DNA of 12,376 nucleotides from an uncultured Anaerocolumna sp. Its GTDB lineage: Bacteria > Bacillota > Clostridia > Lachnospirales > Lachnospiraceae. Made by a program: the position numbers and the translations under genes. The stretch is from contig CALDJN010000261.1 in assembly GCA_937901695.1 (NCBI GenBank), positions 1 to 12,376 on the forward strand, given 5' to 3'. Numbering within the stretch: position 1 is the stretch's first letter; every line of letters begins with the position of its first letter. The notes beneath the pieces were generated by a model. It saw nothing but the letters and a program-made list of their open reading frames with translations, had not been told where the DNA came from and ran no database searches. Of the stretch, positions 6,838-12,376 are shown in pieces.

Positions 6838-6910
6838 TATAAATGCCCCTTCCATATTCATAGTAGATTTTCATTTTAAAAGCATGTAAAAAAGATACTG
6901 TTTTATTCCA

Positions 6911-8242
6911 TTAATTTAATTCCGGCCAAAAACCTTTATTTGCTTTAATCAGTTCATCTAAAATCTCTTTGGCTTTAAAAGCAGAAGGTACTGTCCTGCT
7001 CAGTGTGAGAGACATAAGGGCCTTTTCATAGGAATGTTCTATTGCAGCTTCTACAATAAGCTTTTCAACTGCATATTGCTGTTCAATTAAAGCTTTAAAA
7101 AAGGTTGGTATTTTGCCTACTCTAATTGGTTCCGGTCCATCAGATGTAATATATGCCGGAATTTCCACCATAGCATCCTCAGGCAGGTTCATAACTGCTC
7201 CTTTATTCTCGACCATAACTAAAAATCGTTTTCTTAAATTATAAGCAAGGGACATGGCAACGTCAACGATAAATTGACCATGAACTCCAGTATAGAAAGA
7301 AGATAAGTCTACTTCTCCAGTTCTATTATATTCATTTACCGCATCAAAAAGTCTCTTTTCTCTGCCTTCCATTACCTCATTTGCTCTTGTATGGTTTACA
7401 TCTGTGTGCTCTACAATGGAGTCTCCTAATAAATAATATTGTAAATAAGGATTTGGAATATAATCCGGGAACATTTCCATCATGTACTGAATGTTCTTCC
7501 AGTTCTTAATCCAGGAAGGATCAGAATGCTGTGCATCTACTTTTGCCATATCTTCAACAAGGAGCCCATGTTTGATTGCGTGTTGTCTAATCTCATCGGT
7601 GCGGTCAACGCCATCTACGGTAATCTTAGTAAACCATCCGAAGTGATTTAATCCAAAATAATCAACTACCAGCTTATTCCTGTCCTCTCCGATTACTGCT
7701 GCCATATTTCTTATAGTAGCTACGGGCATATCACATATATTGATAATTCTTGCATTAGGTCTTAATATTTTCATTGCTTCTGCAACTACTGCTGCAGGAT
7801 TAGAATAATTTACGATCCAATGTTTCGGATTTGCATACTTTTCAACAAGATCAATTAGCTCAGCCATTGGATATATGGTTCTGAGTCCATAGGCAAGACC
7901 ACCCGGTCCACAGGTTTCCTGTCCTACAACACCATATCTTAGAGGAATTTTTTCATCCAGTTCCCTCATTGCATTTTTTCCAACTCTCATTTGTGCAAAG
8001 ATAAACTCTGCACCTGTAAATGCAGTTTCAGGATCTGTAGTTGTAACCACTGGTAATTCCGGTGCCAATTCTTTTACAACTTCCTTTACAATAATCGCAA
8101 CTTTCTCTTGTCTGCCTCCGTCATTGTCATATAATCTAAGCTCTTTTAAAGGAAAATCTTCTTTTTTAGCCAATAAGCTTTTTACAATACCCGGTGTATA
8201 TGTACTTCCGCCGCCTGCAATTGTTAATATAAATTTATGCAT
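6911..8242 (-). CDS. malH: GH4 6-phospho-alpha-glucosidase (maltose-6'-phosphate glucosidase)
   Basis: This glycoside hydrolase family 4 enzyme splits phosphorylated alpha-glucosides such as maltose 6'-phosphate into glucose 6-phosphate and glucose, using NAD and a divalent metal. The dinucleotide-binding loop GGGSTYTPG is at residues 10-18, and the family stretch GVVGQETCGPGGLAYG is near 104-119. The metal and catalytic residues are C170-D171 in NICDMP and H200 in GLNHFGWF. NHTRANEVMEGRE and the ending KGFWPELN closely resemble Bacillus GlvA and Fusobacterium MalH. The 443 residues match the family. AGAAAGG precedes the ATG. It lies between its permease and the IIA protein. Similarity favours alpha- over beta-linked substrates and GH4 alpha-galactosidases; which disaccharide is used is not certain. 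Confidence 0.92.
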   Translation of the reverse strand: MHKFILTIAGGGSTYTPGIVKSLLAKKEDFPLKELRLYDNDGGRQEKVAIIVKEVVKELAPELPVVTTTDPETAFTGAEFIFAQMRVGKNAMRELDEKIPLRYGVVGQETCGPGGLAYGLRTIYPMAELIDLVEKYANPKHWIVNYSNPAAVVAEAMKILRPNARIINICDMPVATIRNMAAVIGEDRNKLVVDYFGLNHFGWFTKITVDGVDRTDEIRQHAIKHGLLVEDMAKVDAQHSDPSWIKNWKNIQYMMEMFPDYIPNPYLQYYLLGDSIVEHTDVNHTRANEVMEGREKRLFDAVNEYNRTGEVDLSSFYTGVHGQFIVDVAMSLAYNLRKRFLVMVENKGAVMNLPEDAMVEIPAYITSDGPEPIRVGKIPTFFKALIEQQYAVEKLIVEAAIEHSYEKALMSLTLSRTVPSAFKAKEILDELIKANKGFWPELN

Positions 8243-8268
8243 AAATTATTCTACCTTTCTATCGTGGG

Positions 8269-8289
8269 AGCTGCCGTAAACCGGCTGCT
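8269..8289 (-). promoter_or_regulatory. Intercistronic hairpin between permease and glucosidase genes
   Basis: AGCTGCCG (8269-8276) pairs with CGGCTGCT (8282-8289) apart from one mismatch, with a 5-nt loop. It is the only GC-rich spot in the 76-bp gap and is not followed by a T-run, so it may affect mRNA stability or processing rather than end transcription. Confidence 0.35.
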
Positions 8290-8318
8290 GTCATTACAAC
8301 TTTGCTGCTCCAGTTCTG

Positions 8319-9923
8319 TTATTCTTTTTCACTGGTTACGCCAAGTTCACTATCTACTGCTTTTCTAACTCCATTTACTTTTAAACCATAAACCACTTGT
8401 ACATTTTCGCCTTTTATTACAACACCATTGGCTTCTGTATCATTTTTTAAAACTGCTTCATTTACTAAATCTGTATTCTTTAATATAAGTCTTAATCTTG
8501 TATAGCAGTTATCCACTTTTACGATGTTATCTGCACCACCCAGTGCCTCAACAATCACAGCTCCTATATTAGAGATCACTGCTTTTCCTCCCCCAACGGC
8601 TTTGCTGTTGGAGACCTTTTCCTTATATTCTTTCTTGGAATAAAGCTTCATTTCCTGACCTTCATCTTCTCTTCCAAGGGTTTTAAAGTTGAATTTCTTT
8701 ATTGCAAATTTAAATACAAAATAATAAACAAAGAATTCTGCAATACCGATTGCTATATAGATAGGCCAACGTGTTTTTTCTATGCCTAATGGTAAGTTGT
8801 ACAGCACAAAGTCAATAAATCCGTTTGGTCCGATTGCCCTGCATCCTAATATGTTAAAAGCCACCATACCGACACCGGTAAGTACTGCATGGATTACGAA
8901 TAATGCCGGAGCTATAAACATAAAGGAAAATTCAATTGGTTCCGTAACGCCTGCTATAAATGAGGTAAATGCAGCAGGAATTAAGATTGCTTTTACTTTT
9001 GCTTTATTTTCCGGTCTTGCAGTATGATACATTGCCAGACATGCACCAACTAAACCAAACATCTTAGATATACCTCTGGCATCCCAGACTACGGATGGAG
9101 ATAATACTTTTACTGTTGCATCAGCTATTTCTGCAAAATATATATTTCTGGAACCTTCTAAAACCTGTCCTCCCACTTCTGCAACACCGCCAAGGGAGCT
9201 GTAAAGGAATGGTGTATAAATCAGGTGATGCAGACCGGTTGGAATCAATAATCGTTCCAATGCCCCATATAAGAATATTCCAAAGTTACCAGAATGCTGT
9301 ATAAAGCCTCCTAAACCGGATATTCCCCTTTGAATAAATGGCCATACAAAGGTAAGTACAATGGATAAAATAATAACCACAGGAATTAAAACAATAAATA
9401 CAAATCTTGAACCGCCATAAATTTGAAATGCATTGTTAAATTCCGTATCACAGAATTTATTATGTACTTTGGCAGTTACAATACCAAGAATGATTCCAAG
9501 GAAAACACCCATATCAAGTATTTGTACACCTAATACCATAGTCTGGCCGGAACCCCTTAGAGCATCTGCAGCCACTAAAATACCTCTTAAGTCCATAAAT
9601 TTATTCATAGCATTAATAAATATTAGGAATGCCAATAAAGCTGTAAAACCTGCCTCTGATTTTTTCTTATCCGCTAATCCTATTGCAAGTCCAACACAGA
9701 AGATAATACCCAGGTTCGTTAAGATTGTTACCAGGGAACCAGATAAAATCTTTCCAAAGCTGGTTGTAACCGGATTATTTAAAAATGGTACTGCTTCTAA
9801 CAACTTTGCATTGGTAAAAATATTACCCAGAGCTATTAGAATACCTGCTATTGGTAAAATTAAAACTGGTATAAACATACCTTTTGAAAACTTTTGTAAC
9901 CCACCCATTACTTTTTGATTCAT
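8319..9923 (-). CDS. malB: PTS alpha-glucoside/maltose permease, IICB
   Basis: This membrane permease of the glucose-glucoside PTS family imports and phosphorylates a sugar. The IIC domain (about 1-410) has roughly ten hydrophobic segments, the substrate-site signature LLIPTGLHH (225-233) and GVTEPIEFSFMF (325-336). After a linker, the IIB domain (about 445-534) carries the phosphorylated cysteine C473 in VDNCYTRLRL. At 534 residues with IIC before IIB and no IIA, it fits the MalX/GlvC/Fusobacterium MalB group. Pairing with a GH4 6-phospho-alpha-glucosidase supports maltose or related alpha-glucosides as substrate. The start at 9923 has a strong AAGGAGG, 10 nt upstream. It is the first gene of the operon. 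Confidence 0.92.
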   Translation of the reverse strand: MNQKVMGGLQKFSKGMFIPVLILPIAGILIALGNIFTNAKLLEAVPFLNNPVTTSFGKILSGSLVTILTNLGIIFCVGLAIGLADKKKSEAGFTALLAFLIFINAMNKFMDLRGILVAADALRGSGQTMVLGVQILDMGVFLGIILGIVTAKVHNKFCDTEFNNAFQIYGGSRFVFIVLIPVVIILSIVLTFVWPFIQRGISGLGGFIQHSGNFGIFLYGALERLLIPTGLHHLIYTPFLYSSLGGVAEVGGQVLEGSRNIYFAEIADATVKVLSPSVVWDARGISKMFGLVGACLAMYHTARPENKAKVKAILIPAAFTSFIAGVTEPIEFSFMFIAPALFVIHAVLTGVGMVAFNILGCRAIGPNGFIDFVLYNLPLGIEKTRWPIYIAIGIAEFFVYYFVFKFAIKKFNFKTLGREDEGQEMKLYSKKEYKEKVSNSKAVGGGKAVISNIGAVIVEALGGADNIVKVDNCYTRLRLILKNTDLVNEAVLKNDTEANGVVIKGENVQVVYGLKVNGVRKAVDSELGVTSEKE

Positions 9924-9976
9924 TAAATTTATTCCTCCTTTTTATTTTAAGGTGTTCCCCCAAATTGGTTATCTGC

Positions 9977-10008
9977 ATTATAACAAGTGAGTAATTACCT
10001 GTATACAG
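9977..10008 (-). promoter_or_regulatory. Promoter of the alpha-glucoside PTS operon with candidate operator
   Basis: On the minus strand TGTTATAAT (9977-9985) is a perfect extended -10. TATACA (10000-10005) lies 17 bp upstream as a partial -35. A perfect 10-bp palindrome CTGTATACAG (9999-10008) covers the -35, and GTTAT-n7-ATAAC overlaps the -10. Both are plausible binding sites for the adjacent RpiR-type regulator. The leader to the ATG at 9923 is about 50 nt. Confidence 0.6.
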
Positions 10009-10018
10009 ATTTAGGCTC

Positions 10019-10053
10019 AAAAAAAACGTGTTATCCTAAATGGATACACGTTT
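10019..10053 (-). terminator. Rho-independent terminator of the rpiR-type gene
   Basis: On the minus strand AAACGTGTATCC pairs with GGATaACACGTTT (one bulged base), with a 5-nt loop, followed by a run of about eight T. The hairpin begins in the stop codon of the regulator gene, so it separates that gene from the PTS operon, which starts its own transcript just beyond. Confidence 0.85.
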
Positions 10054-10829
10054 CATTTTATATTGTTTTTTGTTTCGTCCAATAATATTTTATGATATTC
10101 ATAAACAAGGACTTCAACAATCATAAGAAGGTTTGGGAAAAAAGTATTGGGCATCATATTCCGGTCATCTAATTTATTACTATCTTCAATTTTAAGTTTG
10201 ATATCTGTTAACTTATTAATACTGCTCTCTCTGTCATTGGTAAATGATATGGTAAATATATTATTTTCTTTCGCTGTTTTCACTTTGTCCAGCACCTGTT
10301 TCGTTTCCCCGGACCTTGATACAACCAGTAAGCACCCTATGTAATCCAGGTTATTTTCAAATACCCCCACCGAATCCATACCGCTTGCCAAAATACATTT
10401 CTTACCCAGTACCAATAACTTTTTATAAATATATTCAGCCATAATTGCGGAAAACCCTGTAGCATAGATAAATATAAATTTATCATTCTTCTGATATAAA
10501 ATTTTGGCAAATTCTTTTAATTGCTGATAGTTGGAATTTTGCAATAAAGAATTCGTAAAAAAGCTATTAACAAAATCCGTATTTTCATTTTCACCGGAAT
10601 CCGCACTTTTTACAAGGGGAAGCAGACGGTAATACATATCTATAAAACCGGAATAGCCTAACTTCTTTGTTAACCGCATAATGGTAGACGTGGAAGTATA
10701 ATTGTTTTTGGCAATTGTACGAACCCCCATCTGGATTACATCATCAATATGATCAATAATATAGCGAAGGACTTTTTCTTCTACATCCGTTAAATTCTTA
10801 CCTTCGATTAGTTTACTTAAATCTATCAT
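10053..10829 (-). CDS. RpiR/MurR-family transcriptional regulator
   Basis: This 258-residue regulator has an N-terminal helix-turn-helix of the RpiR type (about 1-77, with VRTIAKNNYTSTSTIMRLTKKLG as the recognition region) and a C-terminal SIS sugar-phosphate-binding domain (about 110-240, including the GETKQVLDKV segment after VVSRS). Such proteins sense phosphosugars and control sugar-use operons; Bacillus GlvR, which controls a 6-phospho-alpha-glucosidase/PTS operon, is of this type. Here the gene lies immediately upstream of the PTS operon in the same orientation but ends at its own terminator. GAGGG precedes the ATG. The 21-bp gap to the SDR gene suggests both are on one transcript. Control of the PTS operon is inferred from position; activator or repressor cannot be told. 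Confidence 0.88.
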   Translation of the reverse strand: MIDLSKLIEGKNLTDVEEKVLRYIIDHIDDVIQMGVRTIAKNNYTSTSTIMRLTKKLGYSGFIDMYYRLLPLVKSADSGENENTDFVNSFFTNSLLQNSNYQQLKEFAKILYQKNDKFIFIYATGFSAIMAEYIYKKLLVLGKKCILASGMDSVGVFENNLDYIGCLLVVSRSGETKQVLDKVKTAKENNIFTISFTNDRESSINKLTDIKLKIEDSNKLDDRNMMPNTFFPNLLMIVEVLVYEYHKILLDETKNNIK

Positions 10830-10850
10830 TTTACCCTCGCTTCCGTCTCT

Positions 10851-11639
10851 TTAGCGCCTATTGGCAGCCATATCCTGTTTATGTCTCCAGTGCTTTAATC
10901 GAATCCGCTCAAATCCCTGTACCAGAAGGTCAATAGGAAGCACCCTTGCTATAATACATCTTAATACAAAAATTACACAAGTATAGACACTTCTGGCTCC
11001 TGTTTTCAGCCCCATTTCCATACACCAAGCCACAAATTCTGTACTTTGCCTTGGATATGGCACAGGAGTGTCCTTACCCCCTGCTTTGTTAAAAAACTTG
11101 GTTCTGGTTGCAACAGGATAAACGGGTATTATCTTAATACTTCCAGGCTTCTCCATTCGATAAGTGCGGACAAACCCATCTAATGCAAACTTAGTGGAAT
11201 TATATAATGCAAATCCCGGAAGAACCATTTTTCCCAAAGCGGAAATGGTAAGCATAAATATAAGAGGCTCTTTTCTTCCTTCAGAAAGTCTTTGAAGGCT
11301 GTAAATAGGAGATACTACATTAGTCAGAAATATATTCTTATCCTTCTCCCAGTCAGGCTTTCCAATGGTTCCATAATAAGCAAAACCCGCATTGGCTATA
11401 AATATATCAATACCTCCCAGAAGATTTTCCGCCTTCTTAAACATAGCATCCAGCTGAACCGGGTCAGATACATCACAAGGAATAATAACCGCTTTGTTAC
11501 CAAACTGATTTACCATAGCTTTTTCATTTCTGGCTACACAGGCAACTCTGGCGCCGGATTTGATCAGACGTTTGGACAAAGCCAAACCTATACCGGAAGA
11601 AGCTCCTGTTATAACGATTCGTTTATCTTTCAGTTCCAT
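10851..11639 (-). CDS. SDR-family NAD(P)-dependent oxidoreductase
   Basis: This 262-residue classical short-chain dehydrogenase/reductase has the cofactor loop TGASSGIG at 11-18, the acidic D56 in CDVSD, NAG at 83-85, and the catalytic residues N107, S133, Y146 and K150 (YNSTK). A charged-hydrophobic tail (about 215-262, CVIFVLRCIIARVLPIDLLV) may associate with a membrane or a partner. R31 to R37 around the end of the second strand hint at NADPH, but this is weak. The substrate is unknown. A GGAAAGGAAG site precedes the ATG, and a TATAAT box lies about 60 bp upstream. It is followed after 21 bp by the regulator gene. I see no direct link to sugar use. Confidence 0.85.
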   Translation of the reverse strand: MELKDKRIVITGASSGIGLALSKRLIKSGARVACVARNEKAMVNQFGNKAVIIPCDVSDPVQLDAMFKKAENLLGGIDIFIANAGFAYYGTIGKPDWEKDKNIFLTNVVSPIYSLQRLSEGRKEPLIFMLTISALGKMVLPGFALYNSTKFALDGFVRTYRMEKPGSIKIIPVYPVATRTKFFNKAGGKDTPVPYPRQSTEFVAWCMEMGLKTGARSVYTCVIFVLRCIIARVLPIDLLVQGFERIRLKHWRHKQDMAANRR

Positions 11640-11694
11640 GACTTCTCTTCCTTTCCTCTATCAATATCCTTATTGTAGCCATTTAATTACTTAT

Positions 11695-11723
11695 ATTATA
11701 CCTTAAAATGAGTATAAAAAAAA
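11695..11723 (-). promoter_or_regulatory. Candidate promoter for the SDR-regulator transcript
   Basis: On the minus strand a perfect -10 TATAAT (11695-11700) lies about 55 bp before the SDR start codon. The -35 position falls in the T-run of the preceding terminator (TTTTTT) and is poor, so confidence rests on the -10 alone. Confidence 0.4.
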
Positions 11724-11737
11724 GGCCTCAGCCTTCC
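11716..11737 (-). terminator. Short rho-independent terminator of the 106-residue gene
   Basis: On the minus strand GGAAGGC-TGAG-GCCTTTT forms a 5-bp stem (seven with G·U pairs), followed by a T-run of eight bases in all, directly after the stop codon of the upstream gene. Confidence 0.75.
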
Positions 11738-11738
11738 A

Positions 11739-12059
11739 TTAATATTCCATATTCACTCTTGGTTTCATAACTATTTCTATATAGGCTAGGGCATCCTTAC
11801 AAGCATCTACGCCTTTCTCGTAATTATCTTCATTTTTTTGCAATTTCTGATGAAGCTTGATTACTTTTTCCCTTTCTTCTTTATATAAGTCTGGATTTAT
11901 GGAATAGAGTCTGGTATCATCTCTGTAGTCCTCTCTAATCAGATATTGAATGATGGCACATTCATAAATAACTTTTTCATTGATATTCTTTTTTGCTGTT
12001 CTGCTGTACCTTTTCAGCCTTTCTTTTGCTCTGTTGTATATTATATCTTCAAACTGCAT
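11739..12059 (-). CDS. Hypothetical protein, 106 residues
   Basis: I do not recognise this protein. It is small, charged and predicted mostly helical, with a basic N-terminal third (YNRAKERLKRYSRTAKKNINEK) and a KEEREKVIKLHQKLQKNE stretch likely to form a long helix or short coiled coil. There is no signal peptide, membrane segment or cysteine cluster. It is very probably real: AAAGGAG lies 7 nt before the ATG, a terminator follows its stop codon, and no longer frame competes. It stands alone between the tRNA-Lys terminator and the SDR gene. No function is proposed. Confidence 0.72.
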   Translation of the reverse strand: MQFEDIIYNRAKERLKRYSRTAKKNINEKVIYECAIIQYLIREDYRDDTRLYSINPDLYKEEREKVIKLHQKLQKNEDNYEKGVDACKDALAYIEIVMKPRVNMEY

Positions 12060-12282
12060 ATAATTCTCCTTTCCTTGTTTAATATGTTTTCTATTGTTAA
12101 TTCATTTTGTAAGTAAATGTCGGAATGATTACTTAAATTACTTTATAATATTCTACATATCTTATTAGTATACTCTCTAAAAGTTAAAACTTAATTAAGT
12201 TTATGTTAAATATATGTAAACCTTTTGGTTTCTTTTCAATAACATAATCAATACCAAAATCCGTCACTTATCTTTCATGCAA

Positions 12283-12333
12283 GAAAAAAGCCCCTACCCA
12301 GCAGCTCTTCCGTCTGCCAAACAAGGACCTTCC
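12283..12333 (-). terminator. G·U-rich terminator downstream of tRNA-Lys
   Basis: In minus-strand RNA, CCUUGUUUGGCAG (12314-12326) pairs along its whole length with CUGCUGGGUAGGG (12292-12304), 13 pairs of which six are G·U. The stem can extend outward, and a run of six U follows (12284-12289). The plus strand cannot form this stem because the wobble pairs become A-C, so it fixes the direction of transcription. Confidence 0.75.
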
Positions 12334-12335
12334 AC

Positions 12336-12376
12336 TGCGCCTCCAGGGGTTCGAACCCTGGACACCCTGATTAAGA
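12336..12376 (-). tRNA. tRNA-Lys (anticodon CUU), 3' part only, cut by window edge
   Basis: On the minus strand the sequence starts with anticodon-loop bases T-CTT-AA, then the anticodon stem TCAGG, variable loop GTGTC, T-arm CAGGG-TTCGAAC-CCCTG, acceptor strand GAGGCGC and discriminator A. The anticodon CTT (12373-12375) reads lysine AAG codons. The 5' half lies outside the window. The bases after the discriminator are GTG, so CCA seems not to be encoded and would be added by the CCA-adding enzyme. Confidence 0.85.

Noticed and set aside
9433..9918. Plus-strand open frame of 161 codons inside the permease gene
   Set aside because: It is an antisense shadow of a clearly functional membrane protein gene. 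Length alone is not evidence.
9823..10020. Minus-strand frame of 65 codons over the promoter and start of the permease gene
   Set aside because: It overlaps the permease gene in another frame and covers the PTS promoter and leader. It has no ribosome site and no recognisable protein features.
11292..11678. Plus-strand open frame of 128 codons opposite the SDR gene
   Set aside because: It is antisense to an SDR gene with all catalytic residues present; there is no start signal.

Overview
The window looks like chromosome from an AT-rich, low-GC Firmicute, most likely a clostridial organism of the Lachnospiraceae type. The reasons are the base composition, strong AAGGAGG-type ribosome binding sites, the yaaR-holB-ricT-trmN6 gene order and the protein families present. 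Every gene I can support, including the tRNA at the right edge, lies on the minus strand, so transcription runs from high to low coordinates.

Right edge to about 10.0 kb, in transcription order: the 3' part of a tRNA-Lys(CUU) gene with a G·U-rich terminator, an unrecognised 106-residue protein with its own terminator, a short-chain dehydrogenase/reductase (SDR), and an RpiR/MurR-type regulator that ends inside a terminator.

About 10.0 to 6.0 kb: a maltose/alpha-glucoside phosphotransferase operon. It has an extended -10 promoter with a palindrome over the -35 region, then a PTS IICB permease, an NAD- and metal-dependent GH4 6-phospho-alpha-glucosidase and a free IIA(Glc) protein. A decayed C-terminal fragment of an IlvD/Edd-type dehydratase follows, whose last codons run into a long hairpin terminator. 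The inferred pathway is uptake and phosphorylation of an alpha-disaccharide, cleavage in the cytoplasm to glucose 6-phosphate plus glucose, and control by the adjacent RpiR regulator, as in the Bacillus glv system.

About 5.9 kb to the left edge: a housekeeping block equivalent to the Bacillus yaaO-tmk-darA-yaaR-holB-ricT-yabA-trmN6 region, but altered. It holds an Orn/Lys/Arg decarboxylase, a divergent guanylate-kinase-like protein where tmk is expected, YaaR, the DNA polymerase III delta' subunit, RicT and a tRNA1(Val) adenine methyltransferase. darA and yabA are missing. Both larger intergenic gaps of this block contain repeats: a 27-bp direct repeat carrying TGATATAAT boxes plus hairpins at 3549-3683, and three copies of a TGTCATTCTGAGC...GAAGAATC palindromic element at 883-1063.

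I see no CRISPR array, transposase, phage gene or defence system. The most unusual content is the intergenic repeats, the kinase in the tmk position and the dehydratase relic in the PTS operon.
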